This document shows, one piece after another, positions 10,196-21,024 of a stretch of DNA of 64,000 nt. The position numbers and the translations under genes were made by a program. Where the stretch lies: contig NC_092051.1 in NCBI RefSeq assembly GCF_003086295.3, positions 68,511,772 through 68,575,771 on the forward strand. Direction: 5' to 3'. Numbering within the stretch: the stretch's first letter is position 1; every line of letters starts with the position of its first letter. The DNA comes from Arachis hypogaea (taxonomy: Eukaryota; Streptophyta; Magnoliopsida; Fabales; Fabaceae). The notes beneath the pieces were generated by a model. That model was not told where the DNA came from. It was given only the letters and a program-made list of their open reading frames with translations, and did not search any database.

Positions 10196-11461
10196 TTGGC
10201 CAATTTTATCGCCGAATTCACAGATGCCCTAGAAGCCCCCATAGAGTGGAATCTGTATGTGGATGGTTCTTCAAATAAAACGGGAAGTGGCGCAGGAATT
10301 ATAATAGAAAGCAACCAGGGAACCCAAATTGAGCTCTCCCTCAAGTTCGGATTCCCGACTTCAAATAACCAGGCGGAATACGAAGCATTGCTAGCTGGTC
10401 TAAAACTGGCTGAGGAGGTGGGAGCTCGAAAACTTAACATTTATAGTGATTCACAAGTGGTCACATCACAGATAGCAGGGAGCTACCAAGCCAAAGATCC
10501 CACCATGAAAAGATATTTGGATAAGACCAAGCAACAGCTCGAACGAATCGGGGAATACAAGATTTGCCACATACCCCGTGAGCAAAATGTTCGAGCTGAC
10601 GCACTCTCAAAACTGGCCAGCACCAAACCAGGGGGCAAAAATAGAAGCCTCATCCAGGAAATGTTACAGAACCCATCAATCTCGGAAACGAAAAAAGTCC
10701 TAACCATAACAGGCCAGGACCAAGGATGGATGACCCCCATAATTAACTACCTCAAAACAGGAACACTCCCCGCAGAAGACAAGGAAGCAAAGAAGCTAAA
10801 AAGGGAGGCACAGTATTACACCATCATAAGCAACATCCTATACAAAAGAGGGATCTCGGTACCATTACTAAAATGTGTGCCGACCTCCCACACCAGGGAA
10901 GTGTTAGAAGAGGTACACAGCGGCATCTGCGGCAATCATCTCGGAGCACGGGCTCTTGCCAAAAAGATACTCCGGGCAGGGTTTTACTGGCCAACTTTAC
11001 AGAAAGAATCTACAGAATTCGTAAAGACATGTCCATCATGTCAGAAACATGCCAATTTCCACATCGCCCCGCCAGAAGAACTCATCAGCGTGACTGCCCC
11101 TTGGCCTTTTGCGAAATGGGGACTCGACCTTCTCGGCCCTTTTCCCCAGGGATCAGGGCAAGTTAAATTCCTCATAGTAGGGGTAGATTACTTTACAAAG
11201 TGGATCGAAGCAGAACCATTAGCCAATGCCACTGCCCAAAGAAGCCAAAAATTCTTATACAGAAACATTGTCACAAGATTTGGGGTCCCGTACTCAATAA
11301 CCACAGACAATGGCACCCAATTCAGAGATACGGGCTTCAGAAAATTAGTAGCCGATTTGAATATAAAGCACCAGTACACCTCTGTCGAACACCCCCAAGC
11401 TAACGGACAGGCCGAAGCCGCCAACAAAGTCATATTGGCAGGGTTAAAACGGAGATTGTAG
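10196..11461 (+). CDS. Second RNase H and integrase region of Tat polyprotein
   Basis: 421 codons. The first part (10246-10620) is an archaeal-type RNase HI with a LYVDGSSN start, an EYEAL motif, YSDSQ and a final ADALSKLAS. Next comes the integrase: HHCC zinc finger (about 10915-11050, ending CPSCQKHA) and the DDE core with Asp at 11126, Asp in TTDNGTQF at 11306 and Glu in GQAEAANK at 11414. TAG at 11459 cuts it, and the integrase C-terminal region continues in frame to 11962 through three more stops. Confidence 0.88.
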   Translation: MANFIAEFTDALEAPIEWNLYVDGSSNKTGSGAGIIIESNQGTQIELSLKFGFPTSNNQAEYEALLAGLKLAEEVGARKLNIYSDSQVVTSQIAGSYQAKDPTMKRYLDKTKQQLERIGEYKICHIPREQNVRADALSKLASTKPGGKNRSLIQEMLQNPSISETKKVLTITGQDQGWMTPIINYLKTGTLPAEDKEAKKLKREAQYYTIISNILYKRGISVPLLKCVPTSHTREVLEEVHSGICGNHLGARALAKKILRAGFYWPTLQKESTEFVKTCPSCQKHANFHIAPPEELISVTAPWPFAKWGLDLLGPFPQGSGQVKFLIVGVDYFTKWIEAEPLANATAQRSQKFLYRNIVTRFGVPYSITTDNGTQFRDTGFRKLVADLNIKHQYTSVEHPQANGQAEAANKVILAGLKRRL

Positions 11462-11962
11462 GATGCAAAGGGAGCCTGGGCAGAGGAACTCCCACAAGTC
11501 CTATGGGCATATCGAACAATGCCACATTCCACCACAAAGGAATCCCCATTCCGGCTAACATACGGAACGGATGCAATGATTCCAATAGAAATTGAGGAAG
11601 GATCGCATAGGGCAGTCCATTATAATGAGGGAGCAAACTCCCAACTCTAGAGGGAAGAACTCGACCTACTACCTGAGGTTCAGGAAAGAGCTCGGATCAG
11701 AGAAGAAGCACTAAAACGCCGAATGGCTTCTAGATATAACTAACGGGTAGTACCAAGAAGTTTCGCTGAAAACGACCTCATCTTAATCCGAAACGACATC
11801 GGAACAACACGACCCAGAGAGGGAAAGCTGGCAGCCAATTGGAAAGGACCATACTGAGTCATAGAAGTACTCGGGAAGGGCTACTACAGAGTGTCCGAAC
11901 TCGACGGACGGGAGCTTCCAAGGTCATGGCATGCCTGCAACCTAAGAAGGTACTACAGTTAG

Positions 11963-13037
11963 AAAAGGTAAAGGATCTCATCAGTAGATGTGCTCTTTTT
12001 CCTGAAAAAGTTTTTTTTAATGAGGCACCAGGTTGAGACATACCCAACGTAAGAGGATGAGAAAATTCCCATATGTATATATTTGCATTTTTCTTTGAAT
12101 AAAATTTATCTAGGCATTCTACAAAGATTTCAAGACGCATTAATCTGAAGTATTCATCATCCGATTATAAAGCTACAGGTCGGCAGAAAGTGAAAAACAA
12201 TTTCACTGCACGACCACGATAAAGATGAGTCATCCGATAAAGGTAAAAACGCGATTCACCCAAAGGACGAGCTAAAGATGCCAACCACTTTCTACAAATC
12301 GGCAAAGATGAACACAGAATAATGTAAGAAGTTATAGAAAGCAATCTAAAAAAGAACCTGACGAGGTGTTACGGATAGCTAATAAAATAACTTAAAGACT
12401 AGCCGGCGTTCGGAAGTCGGACCAAGTCAACCCAAGTTATAAGTAAACCCTGGAAAGAGGTCTGGCCAACCCTATTAAAGAGGATTACTTTAACTTAAAA
12501 GGACTCGACCTAGCAAATCTAGCCCAAGATGAAAAAGTTATAAAAGTAATCCCTGAAAGAGACCTAACCAAGGTCCAAAAAAGAGGATTACGAAATAACT
12601 TAGAAGAGATCGACCTAACGAAGTCGACCTCCTACAAAAGACAAGAAGTAATCCCTGAAAGAGACCTAACAAAGGTCCAAGAAAGAGGATTACAAAACAG
12701 CTTAGAAGAAGTCGACCCGACGAGGTCGATCCACTACAAAAATCCAAGCAATCTCTGAAAGAGACCTCACGAAGGTCCGAGAAAGAGGATTATGAAAAAG
12801 AGTCTATCAGGGGACCAACGCAAAGAAGTCGGTCACAAGGCAGTAAAGAACACACGCAGAGCAAGAAAACCAAATTATATAAAGTTATAAAGGCCTTGAA
12901 GGGCCACTAACACTGACTACCCAAAGGGTAGCAAGCTACTTGTCCGTTTTTTAAATAAAAAGTTGCTAGGAAAGCAACTAAAAAGTCAACATCTTAATAA
13001 AGTTCCAAAAAACGCCCACAAGCCGGGCCAACTACAA
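11963..13037. other. Tat element region between pol and the antisense gene
   Basis: No ORF of note. It begins with an AT-rich stretch, then about 12400-12800 holds degenerate tandem repeats. It would be the 3' flank for both the sense pol frame and the antisense gene. Confidence 0.6.
12545..12800. repeat. ~100-bp tandem repeat in Tat element
   Basis: The phrase AATCCCTGAAAGAGACCT followed by AAGGTCC and AGAGGATTA recurs at about 12547, 12649 and 12749, with GTCGACC-containing sequence between. A more degenerate copy lies before it (about 12430-12540). Confidence 0.7.
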
Positions 13038-14970
13038 TCAACAAACATCAGAAGTTTTCTCGACAGCATCATGAGCTTTCTTGGCGACATCAGGACCAGG
13101 AGAAGGAGGGCGAGTTTGAAGCGGCACCGCATCAACAGTCCCATCCTTCCGATTCAGGATCTGGCAATCCAGGTCAGGTACAACAGGAGGAGTGGAAGAA
13201 GTCGGCACTTTGGTGGAAGACACAAGGGGAGGAACAACTTCATCATCATCACCCTCATCATCAGGGACAATCTTGCCGTCTCTGACAACATTATCCAAGC
13301 TCAAAAGGGTAAGATCGGCCTCGGGAGCAATAATTCGGACTTGCTCTTTCAAGTTCTCGTAAGCAGCAGTTACGCTGCCGACAAGATGACTTTGGAGCTC
13401 AGCATAATCCTCCTGGGCATTGTCGAGTTCTTCCCTCAGGCGCCTCCCCTCCCTATAGGAAGTCACATAGCTGTCCTTGTGCATCATGGCCGCATCCTCA
13501 GCCAACCTCAAGGAAGCAGCCAGCGCCTTAGAACTCGCCTTCTCATTTTCGAGGTCCTTCTCCAACTTGACCACCTTCACCTCGAGCTCCTCCTTCAAAC
13601 CCTTCATCCGGTCAAACTCTCATTTCGCCTCCTCCATAAACGCCTCGGTAGCGTGGAGAGGAAGATTCTGGGCAGTGCGATGAAGTGCAGCCGACATAAA
13701 GGCCATCCTCACATGATTCTGAGCCATAAACTCCAAATGATGAAGAATGGACACATCATCCATAGGAATGGTACCATATGGCCCAATTTGTTGATCTATA
13801 AACTCAATGGCGTTGAAATCAGGAGCGTTGAGGTCGAAAGGCTCAGAAGTCTTTTGCTTTTTACTCGGAGGAGCGGCGGATGGAATCGCAGAAGAAGAAG
13901 GAGAATCCACCAAACGAACCCGAGGTACTGGGATCGCCTTCCTCACCCCGGGAGAGCTCGGCACGGCCGGCTTCTCACGGGGCTGGGAGGACCCCTCCCC
14001 AGCAGCCCGAGCGGCAACATTCCGGGCAGCAGTCGCCTTCTGTGCCCTCTTAAAAGCTTTCATAGACTCATTATTCTTCATTGCCTCTGTAAATAAAATA
14101 GAAGTCAAGCTACAAATCAAACAAGTTGAAAATACAACTAGAAGCATCGTAAGACAAACAGCAAAGGAAACACAAGATACCCAGTTCAGATTGAAGAAGA
14201 GAAGGATTGGTTAGAAACTTCTTTGTGTCAAGATGGGGAGGCTGACCCCAACGCTCCTCTAAAACAGTCACAAAGGCTCGCTCAGCCTCATCCAACATGT
14301 CCCAAGAGTACCTGGAGACCCTAACATCATTCTGCCACTCTAGGGGAAAGGCGGGCTCATCATTTTCATCCAAGAAAAAGGGCCAAGATCCTTTAACAGC
14401 TCGGACCTTGAAAAAATAGTTTTTAAAATCCCGAAATGATTCGTCAAACATGGAGAAAACTTTCTTTCCTTGGGTAGAACGGAAGGAGACCCAAGCTGAC
14501 TTCTTTTTCACCACACCAGGCTTAGTCAAGACAAACAAGTAGAAAAAGAGAGATTGGGAAGCTGGAATACCAAAACTACCACACAATAATTGGAAGATTT
14601 TAATAAAACCCCAGGAGTTGGGGTGAAGTTGAGAAGGGGCAACATTACAAGACCATAACAAGTCGATTTCAAATGGAGTAAAGGGAAGAGTAACCCCGAG
14701 TTGACCAAAGAAAAAATCATAAGCATAAAAGAAAGGGCGATTGTCAACAACTCGAGTTGAGAAACAGACTCTCTCATCAGAGGAAGGAGGAACAAGCTCA
14801 TAATTCTTCTCTTCACCAGAGTTACTACAGACACTGTGAAACTGGCTAAGCTGAGAACAAAACTCAGAGTCAACCAGTGAGACACACATGAGAACCATGG
14901 AGTCCACCCAATCGGCCATACCCGTAGGGACCTGGGAAGGCGTCGCTACGACGTTATTTCGGGAAGACAT
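13038..14970 (-). pseudogene. Antisense two-exon gene of the Tat element (gypsy-type putative transposon protein)
   Basis: Exon 1 (14970-14181) encodes about 263 residues with the FFFGQLGVTLPFTPFEIDLL type of sequence found in plant proteins annotated as putative gypsy-type transposon protein (Transposase_28-like; family from memory). A GT donor at 14180-14179 and an AG acceptor at 14088-14087, behind a T-rich tract, define a 94-bp intron. The phases match: exon 1 leaves one base and exon 2 supplies two. Exon 2 (14086-13038) encodes an Ala/Lys-rich part, then a long coiled coil and an acidic Pro-rich tail. One TGA at 13622-13620 interrupts it. Tat relatives are known to carry such antisense ORFs; their function is unknown. 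Confidence 0.75.
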
Positions 14971-15993
14971 GAGGTCAACTAAGATCCTACAAAAGAAAAG
15001 AAGAGCGGATTACTCAAAACCATCTCGGGCACGGGTCAAAACATCTCGACGGGCGGATAAACAAAAGGAAAACCTCAAGACTCAAGCCAAAAGTCCTGGG
15101 GCATCCTTTGGAGGCAATAACAAAGCAAGATTCCTAGGAAAAACCTACACCCCAGTATCTCTCAAAACAAGGAAAGAAGACCCAAAGCAGTAAGCATTTC
15201 GTCCATCAAGTTAAAAAAATGCAAAGTCATCAAAGTAACTATCTTTCTACAGTCTACCAGCGAAAGCACTGTCAAACGTCAACAATGCCAAACAGAAAAT
15301 CACCAAAGGCACAACCTTTCTCAGAATTAGGCGAAAACCACCATCGAAAGCACAAAACAGGAAAGGCGATAGCATGCGAAAAACCCTAAAAAGCATTAAG
15401 CAAAGGCAATCATGCAGAAAATGAAGAAATCCCAAAGCATGCAACAAAGTCAAGCATGATAAAAACAGAAAGATCCAAACTTTCTCCAAAAAGAAGATCA
15501 AAAACTCCATCGCAAAGTCAAAAACAATGAGGAAAATATGAAATGGGACTAACCTGGAGACGAAAGAAGCTTCGAGAAAAAGTGGAAGCACAGGGATAGA
15601 GGCTGCCCAGAAAAATGCCGAATGATGCCGCAAACACAAGAAAGCAGAAGCGCAAGCGAAAGACAGAGAGCAGATGAGAGAAACGGAAAACGAGAGAGTA
15701 AAGGGAGAAGTTAGGAAGAAAAAATGAAGAAAAGAAACCGTTTTTGATCGCGAAATTCAAAAAGCCAAGAGAGAATGAAGGGCAAAATTAATATCAATTA
15801 AATGCAGATATTAAAACTGCTTGCATTCCCAAAAAAGCGCTAATACAAAAGCGCGCGCTTCTAGAGGGAAACGTTCTACATTCAAAAAAGACCCTACAAA
15901 GAAAGGAATCGACAAATGCTTGAGTTCGACTTTAAGAAGGATCGAAGTCCAGGACTCGACCTCAAAGAGAAGATCGAGCTCAAGCAGGGGCAC
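14971..15993. other. Region between antisense gene and 3' LTR of Tat element
   Basis: Purine-rich on the + strand with no convincing ORF. It should contain the promoter of the antisense gene, but I could not pick a specific element. The last bases, AAGCAGGGGCAC (15982-15993), include the likely polypurine tract for plus-strand priming. Confidence 0.5.
15982..15990 (+). other. Putative polypurine tract of Tat element
   Basis: AAGCAGGGG three bases before the 3' LTR. The position is right for the plus-strand primer of an LTR retrotransposon; the single C makes it imperfect. Confidence 0.5.
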
Positions 15994-16535
15994 TGTTCAT
16001 ACCCTAGGTCGAGCTGTCCGACCTGGGATGATTCGAGGTAAAGCGACCAACCTCTTCAGGACAGACTATCCGACCTCGTCTCAAAGAGCTCGGCCAAATC
16101 AACAAGAGAGCCCAGTAAAAGGCCCAAATAGAGGAACACGACCCAAATCCTAAGGCGGCCTAAGGCTATAGAGATAAGGGCGGTTCCAATAAAGATACGC
16201 TGACCTCAACTCTAAAGATAAAGATAAGATAAGATAACTAACTTATCTTACCCAACGAAGGTCACATCTCAACACTATAAATACACTGGAGCACCCAAGT
16301 ATAACTCAGACTCTGATTCTACATAAAACCTGTTTAATACCCATGCTAACTTAAGCATCGGAGTCTCTTGTAGGTACCCCCCACCCTCCGGTGGCAAAGG
16401 ATCAGAAGTGCAACTAGTCCAACAAGTCGGACACAACAGCTCCGGCCGCCACCAGCCAGCCGGACACGTCATCTCCGACCAGTACAGAAGATCTCGTCCG
16501 AGATCGACCTACAGTTTCAGGTAACCCTCGGAACA
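15994..16535 (+). mobile_element. 3' LTR of Tat element
   Basis: 542 bp with the same termini as the 5' LTR and about 13 substitutions from it, no indels. TATA-like box at 16276-16283. Followed directly by the GGTGT duplication. Confidence 0.95.
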
Positions 16536-16569
16536 GGTGTCCTCCTGGGAAGTCCTCGTGTTGCACGTC
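16536..16569 (+). pseudogene. 5S rRNA unit 6, 3' part
   Basis: Begins with the second GGTGT copy and continues CCTCCTGGGAAGTCC to the gene end. Together with 6164-6252 it forms one otherwise near-normal 5S gene. Confidence 0.9.
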
Positions 16570-16749
16570 TTTTTTTTTACGTCGTGCTTACCCTCGTTCT
16601 TTAAACGACACTATCTTGAATTGTTTAGCTAAAGCGAGCCTCAATGACCTGATTTTCGACAAGCTCGCACGGGCCCCGTAGGGTTTCGCAGCTCAACTTA
16701 CCCTACGTCGCAAAACATGATTATGATAATTGTGTGCGTATACTTTAAT

Positions 16750-16867
16750 AGGTGCGATCATACCACACTAATGCACCGGATCCCATCAGAACTCCGCAGT
16801 TAAGCGTGCTTGGGCGAGAGTAGTACTAGGACGGGTGACCTCCTGGGATGTCCTCGTGTTGCACCTC
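16750..16867 (+). rRNA. 5S rRNA unit 7
   Basis: Near consensus apart from one deletion in ACCACACTAATG. Consensus 3' end GCACCTC, followed by a long interrupted T tract. Confidence 0.88.
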
Positions 16868-17065
16868 TTTTTTCTTTTTTTTTTTCTTTTTTTTACGTCG
16901 TGCTTACCCTCGTTCTTTAAACGACGCTATCTTGAATAGTTTAGCTAAAGCAAGCTTCAATGACCTGATTTTCTGCAAGCTCGCACGGGCCTCGCAGGGC
17001 TTCGCAGCTCGACTTACCCTACGTCGCGAGACATGCTTATGATAATTGTGTGCGAATACTTTAAT

Positions 17066-17184
17066 AGGTGTGATCATACCAGCACTAATGCACCGGATCC
17101 CATTAGAACTCTGCAGTTAAGCGTGCTTGGGCGAAAGTAGTACTAGGATGGGTGACCTCCTGGGAAGTCCTCGTGATACACTGT
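17066..17184 (+). rRNA. 5S rRNA unit 8
   Basis: Starts AGGTGTGATC and ends ATACACTGT, so helix I is lost. Internal control region otherwise near consensus. Confidence 0.75.
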
Positions 17185-17377
17185 TTTTTTTTTCTTTTTT
17201 TTTTTTTACGTCGTGCTTACCCTCGTTTTTTAAACGACGCTACCTTGAATATTTTAGCTAAAGCGAGCCTCAATGACCTGATTTTCGACAAGCTCGCACG
17301 GGCCCACAGGGCTTCGCAGCTTGACTTACCCTACGCTGCGAGACATGCTTATGATAATTGTGTGCGCATACTTTAAT

Positions 17378-17481
17378 AGGTGCGATCATTCCAGCACTAA
17401 TGCACCGGATCCCATCAGAACTCCGCAGTTAAGCGTGCTTGGGTGAGAGTAGTACTAGGATGGGTTATCTCCTAGAATGTC
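17378..17481 (+). pseudogene. 5S rRNA unit 9, 5' part, split by Athila-type element
   Basis: 5S nt 1-104, ending ATGTC, the left target-site duplication of the element at 17482. The 3' remainder is at 27224-27243. Confidence 0.9.
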
Positions 17482-19141
17482 TGATGAGCGGATAATTTAT
17501 ACGCTTTTTGACATTGTTTTTAGTATGTTTTTAGTAGAATCTGGTTACTTTTAGGGATGTTTTTAATAGATTTTGTGTTAAATTTACATTTCTGGACTTT
17601 AATATGAGTTTGTGTGTTTTTCTGTGATTTCAGGTATTTTCTGGCTGAAATTGAGGGACTTGAGCAGAAATCAGATTCAGAGGTTGAAAAAGGACTGCTG
17701 ATGCTGTTGGATTCTGACCTCCCTGCACTCAAAGTGGATTTTCTGGAGCTACAGAACTCGAAATGGCACACTTCCAATTTCGTTGGAAAGTAGACATCCA
17801 GGGATTTCCAGCAATATATAATAGTCCATACTTTCGCCAAGAATAGACGACGTAAACTGGCGTTCAACGCCAGCCTTCTGCCCAAATCTGGCGTCCAGCG
17901 CCAGAAAAGGATCCAAAACCAGAGTTGAACGCCCAAACTGGCACAAAAACTGGCGTTCAACTCCACAATTGGCCTCTGCACGTGCAACACTTAAGCTCAG
18001 CCCAAACACACACCAAGTGGGCCCCGGAAGTGGATTTATACATCAAATACTTACTCATGTAAACCCTAGTAGCTAGTTTATTATAAATAGGACCTCTTAC
18101 TAGTGTATTAGGCATCTTTGGATCTTTTGATCACCTTATGATCCTTTGATCACATTTTGGGGGCTGGCCATCTCGGCCATGCCTGGACCTTTCACTTATG
18201 TATTTTCAACGGTAGAGTTTCTACACTCCATAGATTAAGGTGTGGAGCTCTGCTGTTCCTCAAAGATTAATGCAAGTACTACTGTTTTCTATTCAATTCA
18301 TCTTATTTCGCTTCTAAGATATCCATTCGCACCCAAGAACGTGATGAAGGTGATGATTATGTGTGACGCTCATCACCATCTCCCCTATGAACGCGTGCCT
18401 GACAAACACTTCTGTTCTACATGAATTAAGCTAGAATGAATATCTCTTAGATCTCCTAACAGGAATCTTCGTGGCGTAAGCTAGAATGATGGCGGCATTC
18501 AAGAGAATCCGGAAGGTCTAAACCTTGTCTGTGGTATTCTGAATAGGATTCAATGATTGAATGACTGTGACGAGCTTCAAACTCGCGATTGTTGGGCGTT
18601 AGTGACAGACGCAAAAGGAGGGTGAATCCTATTCCAGCATGATCGAGAACCGACAGATGAATAGCCGTGCCGTGACAGGGTGCGTGAGCATATTATTCAC
18701 TGAGAGGAGGGGATGTAGCCACTGACAACGGTGATGCCCTTGCATACAGCCAGCCATGGAAAGGAGTAAGACTGATTGGATGAAGATAGCAGGAAAGTAG
18801 AGGTTCAGAGGAACAAAAGCATCTCCATTCGCTTATCTGAAATTCCTACCAATGATTTACATAAGTATCTCTATCCCTATTTTATTATATAATATTCAAA
18901 AACACCATTATCACTTTATATCTGCCTGACTGAGATTTACAAGGTGACCATAGCTTGCTTCATACCAACAATCTCCGTGGGATTCGACCCTTACTCACGT
19001 AAGGTATTACTTGGACGACCAAGTGCACTTGCTGGTTAGTTGTATCGAAGTTGTGACAATTATGAATTAAGATCAGAGCACCAAGCTTTGGAGCCATTAC
19101 CAGGATTTGTTCGAGCCTGGAGATCACAATTTCGTGCACCA
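17482..19141 (+). mobile_element. 5' LTR of Athila-type element
   Basis: 1660 bp, TGATGAGCGG...GTGCACCA. Contains GGCGTTCAACGCC-type modules (about 17860-17960) and a TATA-like box at 18082-18089. By eye it differs from the 3' LTR at a low percentage of positions, with a few small indels. Confidence 0.93.
18082..18089 (+). promoter_or_regulatory. Predicted TATA box in Athila-type 5' LTR
   Basis: TATAAATA followed by GGACCTCTTACTAG. Conserved in position in all three LTRs of this family in the window. Motif-based prediction. Confidence 0.5.
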
Positions 19142-19147
19142 AGTTTT

Positions 19148-19165
19148 TGGCGCCGTTGCCGGGGA
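19148..19165 (+). other. Primer-binding site, tRNA-Asp type
   Basis: TGGCGCCGTTGCCGGGGA, six bases after the LTR end; complementary to plant tRNA-Asp 3' end. Typical of Athila and Tat elements. Confidence 0.9.
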
Positions 19166-21024
19166 TTGTTCGAGTTTGGACAACTAACGGTTCATCTTGT
19201 TGCTCAGATTAGGTAATTTTCTTTTTGTTTTCTTTTCAAAAAAAATTTTTCAAAAACCTTTCAAAAATTCCTCACTTGTTTTCGAAAAAAAAAAAAAGTT
19301 TTCAAAAAAAAAAAATGTTTTCAAAAATAAATTATTCTATGGCTTCAAAATTTTTAAGAATGAATTCTAGTGTTTCATGAAATATGTTGATTCTTATCTG
19401 GCTGTAAAGCCATACCCAAACTACTTTGGGATTGGTATTCAACTAATCACTCCAGCCCATGTAATTATATGCTAAAGCTTGGCTGGCTGTTAAGCCATGC
19501 CAGACCCTTTGATTGGAGCTTTAAGACTAACATGGCAAGATTCCTGGAATTCATATTAAAAATTTTGGAATCCTTATTTTTCCTTTTTCTAAATAATTTT
19601 TCGAAAAATATAAAATAAAAATCCAAAAAAAAATTATTAGAAAATCATAAAAATCAAAAATATTTTTGTGTTTCTTGTTTGAGTCTTGAGTCATATCATA
19701 AGTTTGGTGTCACTTGCATATGCATCTTGCATTTTTCGAAAATATCATGCATTCATAGTGTTCTTCATGATCTTCAAGTTGTTCTTGGTAAGTCTTCTTG
19801 TTTGATCTTGATGATTTCATGTTTTGTGTCTTTTCTTGTTTTTCATAAGCATTCTTGAATCCTTAGTGCGTAAGCATTAAAGAATTCTAAGTTTGGTGTC
19901 TTGCATGTTTTCTTTGCATTAAAAAAATTTTTCAAAATTGTGTCTATGATGTTCATCTTGACATTCAAAGTGTTCTTGGTGTTCATCTTGACATTCATGG
20001 CATTCTTGCATACATTCATGTTTTGATCTAAAAATTTCATGCATTGCATAATTTTCATGTTTTCATAAAAATTCAAAAAATCAAAAAAAAATATCTTCCC
20101 CTTTTTCTCTCATCAAATTCGAAAATTGAGTTGACTTTTTCAAAAATTTTTAAAAATCAAAGTTGTTTCTTATGAGTCAAATCAAATTTTCAATTTGAAA
20201 ATCTTATCTTTTTCAAAATCTTTTTCAAAAATCAAATCTTTTTCAAATTTCTTAGTTATTTTCGAAAATTCCAAAAATCTTTTTCAAAAATCTTTTTCTT
20301 ATTTTTATATAAAATTTTCGAAAATAACTAATCAATTAATGTTTTGATTCAAAAATTTCAAGTTTGTTACTTACTTGTTAAGAAAGATTCAAACTTTAAG
20401 TTCTAGAATCATATCTTGTGATTTCTTGTGAATCAAGTCATTAATTGTGATTTTAAAAATCAAATCTTTTTCAAAAACTAATTTCAATCATATCTTTTCA
20501 AAAATATCTTCTTATCTTTTTCAAAAATATCTTTTCAAAATATCTTTTCCAACTTCCTAACTTCTTATCTTTTCAAAAATCGTTTCAACTAACTAACTAA
20601 GTTTTTGTTTGTTTCTTAACTTTTTCAAAACTACCTAACTAACTCTCTCTATCTCTAATTTTCGAAAATATCTCCCCTCTTTTTCAAAAATTTCTTTTTT
20701 ATTAACTAATTATTTTTATTTTTAAATTTTAAAAATTTTTCGAAAATTTCTAACATTTTTTTTTAAAACCATTTTTCAAAAATCACTAACTCTTTTTCAA
20801 AATAATTTTCGAAAATTATCCCTCCCCCATCCTATTCTATTTGTTCATTCATATCCTAACATCTCATCTCACCTCTCTTCCATCCTCACAGATGTGTTTC
20901 TTCCTTTACATCACATTCTTTGTCTCCCCCTCTTTTCTTCCACTCACAAAGGGATCCCTATACTGTGGTATAAAGGATCTCTATTATTATTATTATTATT
21001 TTTCTGTGCCTTCTTCTTTGTCAT
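19166..21024 (+). other. AT-rich leader of Athila-type element
   Basis: About 1.9 kb without a usable ORF. It is dominated by imperfect TCTTTTTCAAAAATC-like and TTTTCGAAAAT-like phrases (about 20100-20820), with two AAGTTTGGTGTC motifs near 19700 and 19888. It probably acts as an untranslated leader containing packaging signals (inference). Confidence 0.7.

Larger units (their letters stand above)
6836..11962 (+). pseudogene. gag-pol polyprotein frame with nine premature stops
   Basis: One uninterrupted register (1709 codons) runs from the gag start to TAG at 11960-11962 with no frameshift. Premature stops are at 7895 (TGA), 8435 (TGA), 8741 (TGA), 9668 (TAA), 10028 (TGA), 11459 (TAG), 11648 (TAG), 11741 (TAA) and 11855 (TGA). 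Domain order is gag, zinc knuckle, aspartic protease, RT, RNase H, archaeal-type RNase H, integrase with HHCC finger and DDE core, then the integrase C-terminal region. Nonsense-only decay fits C-to-T change at methylated cytosines in a silenced element (inference). Confidence 0.9.
6253..16535 (+). mobile_element. Complete Tat-lineage Ty3/Gypsy retrotransposon
   Basis: A 10,283-bp element: 5' LTR 6253-6794, primer-binding site 6796-6813, gag-pol frame 6836-11962, 3' region with an antisense gene (14970-13038), and 3' LTR 15994-16535. The flanking 5-bp duplication GGTGT (6248-6252, 16536-16540) is perfect and lies within a 5S gene. Removing element plus one duplication leaves a 298-bp 5S spacing. 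Protease, RT, RNase H, a second RNase H and integrase come in Ty3/Gypsy order; the second RNase H and the antisense ORF are known Tat-lineage traits. Nine in-frame stops make it defective. The two LTRs differ at about 13 of 542 positions by eye. Confidence 0.95.
16536..17481 (+). repeat. 5S rDNA array, block B (end of unit 6 to unit 9)
   Basis: Resumes in register after the Tat element: 3' end of unit 6, units 7 and 8, and the first 104 nt of unit 9, which is cut by the Athila-type element. Spacings are 316 and 312 bp. Confidence 0.95.

Noticed and set aside
13807..14214. 135-residue + strand ORF and the 377-residue + strand ORF 12963-14096
   Set aside because: Opposite-strand shadows of the antisense Tat gene, whose frames match a known protein type and splice correctly.
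15247..15760. Phe/Leu-rich minus-strand ORFs upstream of the antisense gene
   Set aside because: Translations of purine-rich non-coding DNA; a membrane protein is not supported by any other feature.
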